NCBI GenBank assembly: GCA_018902385.1
Contig: JABSSW010000033.1
Coordinates: forward strand, 372,001-436,000
Reading direction: 5' to 3'
Length of the DNA: 64,000 nt
DNA from: Physcia stellaris
Taxonomy: Eukaryota > Ascomycota > Lecanoromycetes > Caliciales > Physciaceae
The notes beneath the pieces are model-generated. The model did no database searches. It had not been told where the DNA came from and was given only the letters and a program-made list of their open reading frames with translations. Made by a program: the position numbers and the translations under genes. Of this stretch, positions 32,339-41,871 are shown piece after piece. Every line of letters begins with the position of its first letter. Positions within the stretch are counted from its first letter, which is position 1.

Positions 32339-33521
32339 TGGGGTTGATAGTGAGATGACGCTTTATATACAAACGCGAGATATCTTGTCCTTCTCATGAA
32401 GCAGAATTTTCATGTTTGTAGAGAGTAATGAAGCGTTAGGAGAAAGTGATGACATAGCTGATTTAATTATTGAGTGAAAGCAGACTCAAGAGCTTTTCTG
32501 CCAAGTCGCCCTGGGAAAGATCTGATAGATATTCCTGATGTTTCGCAAGCGCTGCTGCCACATGCTGAGAAAGGTGATGTTGTTGACACCCTTCGAAAGC
32601 TAAGAGTTCTCACACTGGATGAGACATAAGTAGTGGATCATGCTACGCACGAGCGAAGCGTTGAAGGCTGGTGTCTTATCTAAAGAGCGAAGTGAAGTAA
32701 AGCGACTAGCTACAGCATGATTGCGGGTTCGCGCACTGTTAACCTCATGAAAAGCATGGGCTTGACTTTTGGCACGAAAGTCCTGGTTATCCATGTCCAT
32801 GCTGTGGATATTCAACACAACGCGCTCCCCGGGCTCTATCTCCCTGGACCACAGACGTTGACATTCAATTGACGCAGAGGCATCTTACCTTTTCATCTCA
32901 GCCATCATTCGCATTAGTAATCTTGCGGCCAAATATTCCTATCGTGCACAGAGTTCTTCCACTCGAGGATGTTCAATGGGTAGACCATAGTGTAACCAAG
33001 TCGAGAACCAAGATCCCCGTCACGCGAACCTCAGCTGAACATATCCAGTATGTGTAAATTTTGCTAGAACGAGCTCGGCTTAGTGATCATCTCGAGATTG
33101 ATGGATTCAAGGTTGCCGTCTCCGGGATATGAGTCGATATCTGATATGAATGAAGCTTTGGGATTTACTATCCTTCCGGAGTCGGGTAAACATCTAACCA
33201 CATCATGTCGTCACCGGATCTTACATGAGTGGAGTCAACTGTAAGAGTTCTTAGTAGATATCAACCAAACCGGCTGAAGAGTCTTTTCGGTTTGGAAGAC
33301 TATGGGACATTCCAGAATCTACCTTAGGATGGTCATCACGAATAAGATTCCTTGTGCTATTCCCACACGGATATCGACAACGTGAGCGAGAGATAGACCC
33401 AATTTGGTCCTGTACGTGCATTGAGAATACCGCAGACCTTGATTTTGCATGGCCCAGCTTATCCCGTGGCCTGGTAGTAATCGGTGCCAGTCCAGATGTT
33501 TTATCCCGACAGCCCTGCGAC

Positions 33522-33625
33522 CACCCGACTTAGAACGAACTCAGAAGATAAGGTAGTGTACTCTTCATGTGATCTTCGTTTGGTTTGTGCCAAGGACGGA
33601 TACGCGATTTATCACTCTACCAAAT
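33522..33625 (+). repeat. Dispersed repeat family 2, copy 3 (diverged)
   Basis: CACCCGACTTAGAACGAACTC is followed by TTCATGTGATCTTCGTTTGG, TTTGTGCCAAGGACGGATACGCG and a TATCAC word, in the same order as copies 1 and 2 but with more substitutions. Confidence 0.55.
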
Positions 33626-34443
33626 AGCAAGCTGATCAGATCTTTTTGCATTCCGCCTCCTAGCTATGAATTACCGAACAGCATGATGGTCAGATTTTCT
33701 CTGCATTCGTGGATCTAGGTTTTCTCAGTCTCACTCCCAAAATTTACTTCCAGAATTTATCGGCCAGAGCCTTTCTATTCGAAGGAGTAGAGCGTACCCT
33801 TTCAACTTGCCTCCTTCACCACTTTCAAGAGTCTTATTTTGTTCTCTTAGCCAAAAATTCTCTTCTTCGAGCCGAGTAACTTCGTTCGTGGCGTTGATTT
33901 AGGAGATAAAGGCTTGTGGCAAGCGCAGCTGAGCTGGCCACTGCAAATGCGATCAAAGAAGTTGGGGTGTTAGAGCTCGACATGGTTTGACCAATTGATC
34001 AAGAATAGATTTTAGTCAACAGAAAGTGGAATTGTACAAAGAAAGTATACGACAAAGCATGTGTAAGGGGTAAGTTAGTAGCTAGCAAAAGAGGTCGCGA
34101 GGTATGATAGTCCAATGTCCTAAAAGCGAGAAATGATATACGCAGGATCAGAAGCAAGCTATGACTTGAACTGAGCCGAGGAAGTGTAGTTGATGGTTTG
34201 ACGCGAGTGAAGACATCGCGAAAGGTCAACAAACAAGGACTCATGCAAACACTTATGCAGGAGAATATTTTGGACACCACTCCACCAATGAAAGCACGCA
34301 ATAGCAAGGCACGTTAATCAGCTCTTCCAGGACAAAAGTGAGTGCCCATTAGAGATATACATCACTCGTCAAATCAAGGTTACCCGTCTTTGGAGTTCAG
34401 AACGTCAACTGATATGAATGGAGTCTTAGACTTGACCTATTGC

Positions 34444-35913
34444 CCAAGTCGGGCCCTGGTTTGATCGTGCGATTTTGGGTGGATAACGGTGATCATTTGG
34501 GATGGGATCAGGACTCACTTCTGCCAGGTGCGAGTTATCAGTCAAGAACCACGACGACCTTGCCACTCACGCGGTTTGACTCCATTTCTTCATGGCCTTT
34601 GACAATACCTTCCAAGCCATTCAAGGTCAAGCCAATGCCTCCTTTGACATCGATCTTACCGTCCTCAACATCCCGCACTATCTTCGTCATAGCTATTCCC
34701 AGCGCTTCAAAGTCAGTGTCGCGTGCACACTGATAAGTTGTCAACTTCTTTCCCGTCTCAAGTCCCTCTGCTGGCGCCCATTGCTCCAAAGCCCAGACCT
34801 TGGTCAGCACTCCAGTAACGCAAACGGCTGCAAAAGATTTCGCGCAAGCAAAAGCGTCCGCTATACTGTCCGGGCAAACGAGTTCAAGGACGTGATCGGC
34901 TCCAGCTTTGAATGCGTCATGGCTTTTCAGCTGCTCGGAGAGGGATTTGCTGGCCCCGTCGATAAGGACTACATCAGCACCGACCCTACGGAGCGAGTCC
35001 GCCTTCGCATCCTGCCTAGTCGTAGCTGCCACGGTGCAGCCCTCCAGCTTAGCGAGCATGATGGCCGCCGTGCCTACTGACGAAGTTCCACCATGGACCA
35101 AGACACTATCACCAGGCCGGATATGCAACGCCCGATATAGTGACCCATGAGCTGTCATAAAGGTGCCCGGTATAGCTCCAAGTACAGGCCAAGGTAGGCT
35201 AGTAGACAGCTTGTAGACGTATTGTGCTGGCACCCTCGTGTACTCCGCGTATGCCCCATCGAAAGACTTGCCTATCCCGCAGAAATATGTCGCCACTGTA
35301 TCTCCTTTACTGATAGTGTCACTTCCGCCATTGTCTTCTACTATGCCCACGCATTCTTCGCCAAGAATGGCTGGTGGTGTTTGGGTGTTGAGACTATCAC
35401 TGGTGAACTCGGTTTTTGCAGGGGGGTCGCCGTTGCGTGATCGCAATTCTGCGCGATTCAGGCCGATGGCTTTGACTCGGACGATAACATGGCCGGCTTT
35501 GGGGGCTGGCGTCGGGTAGGATGAGTCAAGGAGGAGCACGGAGGGAGGACCAGACTGTGTGCGAACGATAGCCTTCATGGTCAAATGGTCCTTTGGCGAG
35601 CGGACGCTGCTGAATGACCTGCGAGTCCTGGTGCTGACTACCTCCCAAATTAGAGGCGGTTACGCCCTCCACATGAGGTAGTTTCATGAGGCAGAGCTGG
35701 CGAACGATGAAGCATCCGTATTTTGATGCAACAATTATGCAGTCAGACGAGCTTAGTGTTCGAAGTTGCTTGGAGTAAATCATACATAGTAGATAGCTGA
35801 GTAGATGGATTGAATTTCATCACTCACTGTCATCCATGTCCCTTTTTTTTCTCGGAAAATTCGCTCTTCATACATGGTCACAAGTGAAGCAAATAAGAGA
35901 GGGCCCGACTTGG
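34444..35913. other. Inverted 13-base words flanking the oxidoreductase gene
   Basis: CCAAGTCGGGCCC at 34444-34456 and its exact reverse complement GGGCCCGACTTGG at 35901-35913 bracket the MDR gene. The same CCCGACTTGG word starts the dispersed repeat family 2 copies. Similarity does not extend beyond the word, so these are not proven terminal inverted repeats. Confidence 0.4.
34538..35578 (-). CDS. Zinc-type MDR / quinone-oxidoreductase-like protein, 346 residues
   Basis: The ATG at 35578 (MKAIVRTQSGPPSV) begins a single frame of the usual length for the medium-chain dehydrogenase/reductase superfamily. Seen in order are the GroES-like N-terminal domain (KAIGLNRAELRSRNGD; ILGEECVGIVEDNG; GDTVATYFCG), the linker (GAIPGTFMTAHGSLYRA) and the Rossmann domain with the nucleotide loop VLVHGGTSSVGTAA. 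Downstream is GADVVLIDGA and the short C-terminal closure (GKVVVVLD). The catalytic zinc cysteine and the structural four-Cys loop of alcohol dehydrogenases are absent. A zinc-independent NAD(P)H quinone oxidoreductase or enoyl-reductase-like activity is therefore more likely than alcohol oxidation. It is cytosolic by absence of signals. The substrate is unknown. The gene lies between two inverted copies of a 13-base word from repeat family 2. Confidence 0.9.
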   Translation of the reverse strand: MKAIVRTQSGPPSVLLLDSSYPTPAPKAGHVIVRVKAIGLNRAELRSRNGDPPAKTEFTSDSLNTQTPPAILGEECVGIVEDNGGSDTISKGDTVATYFCGIGKSFDGAYAEYTRVPAQYVYKLSTSLPWPVLGAIPGTFMTAHGSLYRALHIRPGDSVLVHGGTSSVGTAAIMLAKLEGCTVAATTRQDAKADSLRRVGADVVLIDGASKSLSEQLKSHDAFKAGADHVLELVCPDSIADAFACAKSFAAVCVTGVLTKVWALEQWAPAEGLETGKKLTTYQCARDTDFEALGIAMTKIVRDVEDGKIDVKGGIGLTLNGLEGIVKGHEEMESNRVSGKVVVVLD

Positions 35914-36239
35914 AACGAAAGAGGGAGAGGTTCACTCATCCATGATAAGCTTGGATACGAAATCAAGCCTACATTCATCGATGAAAGATCTGAAGCATTG
36001 AAGCAGGACCAGCCTGGATATTCCTTAGGAGGAGGTCTGATAAGGAAAAGTAACATTTGATCTGGATCTGAAGATTACTAATCGTTTGCTATGGCACCAC
36101 GTCATGAACGCGAATTCTCGTCGAGTTGGATAGTTCCATCTGCAACCTCTTCGAGCTCGGACACAATGCAGTTGCTCCCTATGCCTCCGTATCTTTTCAC
36201 ACAGATCGCAACCTTATCAAGCCGTTCGTTAATCCGATC

Positions 36240-37331
36240 ATGTCTCTCAGCAATTTCCTTTCCCAGCCATTCGACGTTCAATGGCGAAAGGCTCTAGTAA
36301 GCTTGCCTCGAGCCGTCCCCGACGTCGCCCTACGAATTACTTCTCCCGAAGGTCCACAGCCATTTGTACTTAATCTACCTTCTCGCTCCACATACTCGAT
36401 ACCAGTCTACGTCTTCGTGCCGAGCGGCATCGACCAGTTCAGAGCACGAAGTATCCCAGTTGTTATTGACTTCCACGGTGGGGGATTTGTACTGGGCTCA
36501 TGCCTCGAACAAGCGCCTTTCTGCGCAAAGCTAGCCCGTGACTTGGACGCTGTCGTCTTGACTGTCGACTACCGTATGGGGCCAATCGACAAGCACCCAG
36601 CAGCTCTTCATGATGCCGAGGATATCGTGGACGCGGTACTAAAAGCAGAGGCCAAGGGCTATGCAGTACTGCGGAAAGCTGTCGCAAAGCGAGTGTGCGA
36701 GAACAAGCAACGCCGGTCGAAGCCGAAAGTAGATCTAGACAAAACGCGAATTGCCATCTCTGGTTTCAGCAGTGGTGGTAACATTGCTCTAAATCTAGGT
36801 CTCTCGATATCACCTCCTCACGTGGAAGAAGAATGGCCAAGTCGAATTCCCCAAGATTTTCCGGCTCACATCCCTCTGCTGCTATTCTACCCTTCTTTCA
36901 ATTGCCGCCAACTGCCCTCAGAGCGGACACGGCCGCCTAAATTACCTGTTTCAAAGGGGCTATGGGCGGAGACGAGTGACAGGCTCATGCCGACATACCT
37001 ACCAAGAGATCAAGCACACCAGCACCGAGCGTCACCTGGTTTGGCCAATGTGCGAAAGGGACTGCATTCACAGGCTAAGATCCTACTCATTCTACCTGGA
37101 TTGGATTCCCTAGCCGAACAGAGTGAAACGTGGGTTCAGAAAGTAATTGAAGAGGGAAGAGGGGACGATTTGGTAGTCGAAAGATTTGAGGATATGAAGC
37201 ATGGTTGGACCCAGATGCCGCCAAGCTGGTTGTCAGAAAATGAGAAGACGACGAGGCTAGAAAGCTTTGAGAAGACCGTCGCCTTTACACGCAGTGTGTG
37301 GGAGGACCGAATCGCTAAGACGAGCTTATGA
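36240..37331 (+). CDS. Alpha/beta hydrolase of the HSL type, 363 residues
   Basis: The frame is open upstream to about 36126, but the first ATG is at 36240 (MSLSNFLSQPFDVQW); a spliced upstream exon is possible. The oxyanion-hole motif is HGGGF (residues 79-83). The nucleophile elbow is GFSSGGN, with Ser177 as the probable nucleophile. The acid is probably the Asp in LPGLDSLAEQ, and the base the His in DMKHGWTQMP. This order and spacing match the hormone-sensitive-lipase-like family of carboxylesterases and acyl-ester hydrolases. The elbow is unusual: GDSAGG in most members is GFSSGG here. No secretion signal is seen, so it is likely intracellular. It is transcribed away from the neighbouring oxidoreductase gene with ~660 bases between starts. 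The substrate cannot be told from sequence. Confidence 0.85.
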   Translation: MSLSNFLSQPFDVQWRKALVSLPRAVPDVALRITSPEGPQPFVLNLPSRSTYSIPVYVFVPSGIDQFRARSIPVVIDFHGGGFVLGSCLEQAPFCAKLARDLDAVVLTVDYRMGPIDKHPAALHDAEDIVDAVLKAEAKGYAVLRKAVAKRVCENKQRRSKPKVDLDKTRIAISGFSSGGNIALNLGLSISPPHVEEEWPSRIPQDFPAHIPLLLFYPSFNCRQLPSERTRPPKLPVSKGLWAETSDRLMPTYLPRDQAHQHRASPGLANVRKGLHSQAKILLILPGLDSLAEQSETWVQKVIEEGRGDDLVVERFEDMKHGWTQMPPSWLSENEKTTRLESFEKTVAFTRSVWEDRIAKTSL

Positions 37332-37643
37332 TAAAATCACCCAGTAGATCATATGGTTCCATAGAGCAGGATTCTCCTTGCTCAGATCCTGCCGCTGCTC
37401 ATTGAATGCGGCTCTCCGGTCCAAGGTCATTATGGGGCGATCCCAGCGACTGGCGATTGAGGTGGCTGTATGTTGATCTTAGCGATCAAATGCTGTCCAA
37501 TGCCGCGTATGCTGACCCAAGATCCAGGATTTCCTCTAATTTATTGTCAGACCAAAATACGCGAGCACTGCGATGCAGCCGCCTTACGGCTTGTCACTAA
37601 CCTGTCTCTCGTGTATGACCTGTCGCTCCTGTATCCATGCGCG

Positions 37644-37847
37644 CTATCCATATACACGATTGATACCGTCGGGGGCACCGTTCGTTTGGCGATACCTCCA
37701 CCTTTTGTTTCTGAAGTAAATCAAAACACCACCAGTGACGACAACGGCGAGTACGGCAACACCGATGATCACACGAATAGCGATATAGGTTGCATCAACG
37801 TCGCGCTTGTGTAGAGCCATATGGACAAGGTCTGAGGTTGGTGCCAT
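37644..37847 (-). CDS. Tiny single-pass membrane protein, 67 residues
   Basis: An ATG-initiated frame (MAPTSDLVHMALHKRD) contains one clear hydrophobic helix (IAIRVIIGVAVLAVVVTGGV) followed by a basic stretch (RNKRWRYRQ) and a short polar tail. This is the usual arrangement of a single-span protein with a basic cytosolic side. It is short, but its composition is far from random and stops lie in the other frames. A second Met at residue 10 may be the start. The function is unknown. Confidence 0.45.
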   Translation of the reverse strand: MAPTSDLVHMALHKRDVDATYIAIRVIIGVAVLAVVVTGGVLIYFRNKRWRYRQTNGAPDGINRVYG

Positions 37848-38382
37848 CTGAGAGCCAAATCGCTGGATGATGGTACGCCAATGGCAATGCTTCTTTGAAC
37901 AAGATAGCTCTGGGGGATCGACTCCACGCTGGATATATTTGGCGTTCAGACTCGTGGAAGAAATGGATCAAGTTGGAGAATTGAAGTACGGCTGGGGAGG
38001 TTGATAAAAGTGCTCGGTTTCTCGACCTGGCCTAGGATTGGAAGTAACAGTGGCCACAAATTGGATTGCAAAAGCTGTCGCATTTTGATTCTGATTTATC
38101 TTGACCTTGGTTGCTACGCGACGTGCTGTGCCTCCTCCTGCCCCAATCAATTTCGGCAAGAGTGAGGATTGATCAATTCCAACTGCCGATTCCACTTGCA
38201 TGATTAGCTGCGCACAGACCACTTGCTAGCCTTTACTCTTCGCTTGCAGCAAAATGGGAAGAATCAACTTCTACCATGAATGTTAATGGGCCTTCAGGTC
38301 CTTGCGACCTGGTACTCGTGATTGACTAGCAAATAGGGGTTATGAAAGGTTTTGCGACTTGAAAAGGTACAAAACTGCGAAG
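37848..38382. promoter_or_regulatory. Intergenic region before the DUF1479 gene
   Basis: About 530 bases between divergent starts of the small membrane protein and the DUF1479 oxygenase. I saw no named element, only short shadow ORFs. Confidence 0.3.
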
Positions 38383-40530
38383 ATGCGTCCCGTTACCCGC
38401 CTGTCACTTGTCATGTCTTCTGGTGGAGCTCGTCCAGCAATGCTTCGTCGCTCCATTGCTACCCAGACTACTGCGGTCCCATCGTCCAAAGCTACGGGCG
38501 ACATCTCATCCGTGTTTCCTTCGCTTTCTGGCCAGACCGCCAAACCGTTACCTCCTCGTTTTGCAGATCTCAAAGCTCGCCTTAAAGCTGGTCATGAAGA
38601 TGCCCTACAGGCAAGCTGGTATAGGCTGCTTGCTGAGCTCAGGAAAGAGATCGAGGACGTCAAGACGTTGGGCAGTGCAACAATACCGGAGATCGAGTAC
38701 GGAGACATTGGTAATGTGGAGCAGAGGACGCGATTTAGAGATGATTTGAGGAAGAGAGGAGTGGCAGTTATACGGGGCGTGGTGAGTGCAAGGGAAGCGC
38801 TGGGATGGAAAGAGCTTTTGTCTCGCTATATCGCAACCAATCCAGGAGTCAAAGGTAGGCACTCAATTTAAGCAAGAGAGCTTCTCAATGAGCTTCATGC
38901 ACCATCCTCGGTCTTATCTTACTACCAATTGCTCCGCACACCGAGTACCGCAAATAGAAAATACTTGGTGAGATCAAGCTTTTCCATTTCCGAGCTGTAG
39001 ATGATGGTATCAAAAGAAGGTACATTCGAAATCGATGATTTTCCCATTCCAACATTCCGTTCGTCGAGCGTGGTTCTGCACTCAATTTCCTCTACTGTCT
39101 GCATGCGCATACTATAATCGTCGCGCGCAAAACACTCAATTCACACACATCATCTGATCTCAATACCATATTCCCAGGCTTCCCAGCAGAAAATCCCGCA
39201 GTCTACGAGCTCTACTGGTCCCCCTCCCAAATCCTCGCTCGCGCCCACCCAAACCTCCTCCTCACCCAAGCCTTCTTAATGTCCCACTGGCACACCAAAG
39301 ACGAATCCGCCCTCATATCCACCTCGCACCCCACCTTGTACGCCGACCGACTCCGCATGCGCCAACCCGGCGACGCAGGCTTCGCGCTCGGCCCTCACAT
39401 CGACAGCGGAAGCTGCGAGCGGTGGGAAGACGATGGCTACGGTAGAGGCCACGTCTACGACTCGATATTCCAGGGTAACTGGGAGGCCTACGATCCGTGG
39501 GAAAGCTCGTCCAGGTTGCCTGTCGTGTCGGATCTGTATAACGGCGCCGGGGCCTGTTCCATGTTCCGGATGTTTCAGGGCTGGTTGTCGATGAGTGAGA
39601 CGGCGCCGGGGGAGGGGACGCTGATGGTGAACCCGCTATTTGGGAAAGCTACGGCGTATTTTTTGCTGCGACCGTTTTTTCGGCCTAGGAAGGGCTGTGA
39701 GGAAGCGTGGGGATCTGAGTTCTTGGAGGATGGTAATTGGACGATGGAAGAAGAATCGACGCCAGTACTGCAGGGGGCTGTGCCGAGTAAATGTCAGGAA
39801 CTGAATGATGCGATGCATCCCCATCTAGCACTGGGTGAGACGATGGTGCATGTTCCGAGAATCAGGCCAGGAGATTATGTGGCGTGGCATTGTGATAGTA
39901 AGTTCTCCCTATCCTATAGTGCAGCATGCTGCAGTTGTGCATCACTCCCTTCTCTCACAACCCTTCATTTGGCGAGACGATCTTTGGCACCGGAGAGCAA
40001 GCGTAAGAATGCGATCCGATATGAGCCTCACCATCTGTTCTTCTCCTAATCGGGTAAATCTTGGTCTGAAAGCGCCTCACGTTCAAAAACCGCGTTTAAA
40101 CCCAAAAATATTCTGAAAACCAACTAACACCCCACCAGCAATCCACGCAGTAGACAAGCTCCACACCGGCAAAACCGACTCCAGCGTCCTGTACATCCCC
40201 TGCTGTCCCCTAACCGAGCCCAACGCGCACTACCTCGCGAGGCAAAGGGAGGCTTTCAATGATGGTAAGCCCCCTCCCCCTTCCCTCCCCACCCCCACAA
40301 CTATTTCTCTCTCTAATAAGCTAACAGGCATCCCACCCCCCGACTTCCCCTCCGGTCCCGGGGAGTCTGCTTTCAGGGGCCGTCTCGCGCTGGACTACAT
40401 CCTAGATAATATATCCATGGAAGCACAGCGAGGCATGGGGCTGGCGGGGTATGAGGCCCAGGCTGAAGGGGTTGCGGCTCCGGAGCGGGAGATGCTGGGA
40501 CGGGCGAATGAGATACTGGGCTTTGGGTGA
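38383..40530 (+). CDS. DUF1479-family non-heme iron oxygenase, four exons, 506 residues
   Basis: Exons 38383-38854, 39178-39897, 40139-40264 and 40328-40530 join in frame. The joins read GVK-GFPAENPAVYELYW, WHCD-TIHAVDKL and FNDG-IPPPDFP, all as expected for the family. DUF1479 proteins (E. coli YbiU and fungal relatives) have the double-stranded beta-helix of Fe(II)/2-oxoglutarate dioxygenases. The HxD iron ligands are in GPHIDSGSCERW and the distal His in DTIHAVD. The N-terminus (MRPVTRLSLVM…RRSIATQ) is Arg/Ser-rich without acids, like a mitochondrial presequence. The substrate is unknown in the family. Introns 1 (323 nt) and 2 (241 nt) are long for this genome. The ATG at 38383 was chosen as the first ATG in frame; MSSGGARPAM at 38413 is an alternative. 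Confidence 0.88.
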
Positions 40531-41871
40531 TGGGTACAAGATGGGGAGATGACACTGTGCCTATCGTAGAATCGGACTTCTCCTCGTCCAGCTCGCGGGG
40601 ATTACCCCTAATGGCACTCATATCTTCTTAGCTGCTGTAGTCGCTGCTGAGGAGATGAGCTTCTTTCTACACCCCCTTTTGCTTAGGAATCATGTTTTGA
40701 AAACTCCAGTCGGCCTCGCTGCATATCAGAACTCGATTACTGCTTCCCGGCAGCGCACTTCTTTCCACTTCTCCTATCATCCGGTTCCCCAAACCCTGGA
40801 AATGAGCGCAAAATGCCCTCCCCCCCGCAGTCACACAGCCGCAGTCCGTGACCCCCAACCCCAGGCAATCAGAGCTGCTCACCTATGTATCAATCGACCG
40901 GGCTCTGAGCCCTGGGAGCTTATCAATAGCCCTATCTGATCCCTTTCTCCAGAAAATCCCTCCAGAGAATCCCCTTCCCAGGCCATTCCAGTAATATATA
41001 TCCGACTTATCTAAACCACCAAAAATCAGTAAAAGGACGCAATACCCCGTGTACCGGAATCTCGAGCTAGCCACATGGATAGAATGGCTTTGAGAAGCGT
41101 GTATATGGTAGGTACCTTGTGGCGGATGGGTACGGTAAAAAAAAGGGGAATGGAGTGGAACAATCGACGATGGATGTAGAGCTTTACATCTCTGCTTCTT
41201 CCCTCCTATCATATCATGGCCTCGAAGCCGGAGCCCCAGATGGCTGGAATAAGACGTACATCTATAGCTTCAAGATCTGGGACGACTGAGAGGGGGGATA
41301 GCGTTGTGGATCGTGAATAGTAAGGAAAAAAGGGAGGGGGGGTCAAGTGCATGTATATGAAATATGGCGTGGTAGGAGACGAGGAAGGAGATAGGCAGGT
41401 AGGATATGAAGAGTGTTCTGTATCAGGAAATCATTGGGATGTGACCTACCTCAAAACAAAGATCAGTAATTCTGATCTCCAGTAATATAAATCTACAATC
41501 ATTATTCAATTCCCTCACCCTGCTCCTTACACCCTACACCCTACACCCTACACCCCAACAAAAACCAGACAAAGTGAATAACCACATTCCAAAGACACAC
41601 CATCCGCTATAGAGGTAAATAATCATACCATTCGAAGCGAAATTACCAAAGCAACCAACATAATACCTACCCTAGATCGCTCACAACCATGGGGGGATTC
41701 TGATATCCATCCCTCCCTCTGTACCAAACACCAGCAGACTCCACTGCCCGCGCTCATTATCATACATTACATTCTATATGATGATGCCAAAGCGGCATAT
41801 CCAGCGCCCCTCGATCCCGAGAAAAAAAAAGCTTTTGTTGGTTTTCGTTGCGCCTCTGCTTCATCGCTCAC
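40531..41871. other. Convergent intergenic region
   Basis: About 1.3 kb between the ends of two convergent genes. Short ORFs only. It includes a run of four ACACCCT units at ~41529-41556 and several C-rich or A-rich tracts. Confidence 0.4.
41529..41556 (+). repeat. Short heptamer run, telomere-like
   Basis: Four tandem ACACCCT units. The standard filamentous-fungal telomere repeat read on this strand is CCCTAA, so this is similar but not identical. It may be simple-sequence slippage. Confidence 0.6.

Larger units (their letters stand above)
29090..34440. other. Gene-poor interval with scattered broken frames and repeat relics
   Basis: No frame exceeds about 100 codons. Minus-strand fragments such as 29340-29540 (MNALSPETAVFAPNS), the overlapping shifted pair 31146-31513, and 31698-31895 look slightly protein-like, but no domain is recognisable and no exon chain could be built. 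Two copies of dispersed repeat family 2 (30545-30690, 33522-33625) and a short tandem duplication (32253-32338) lie here. The interval looks AT-richer than its surroundings and resembles old decayed gene and transposon debris. Confidence 0.5.

Noticed and set aside
34444-35913. The MDR gene as cargo of a DNA transposon with terminal inverted repeats
   Set aside because: Only 13 bases match, no target-site duplication is visible and there is no transposase, so I report it only as a lead.
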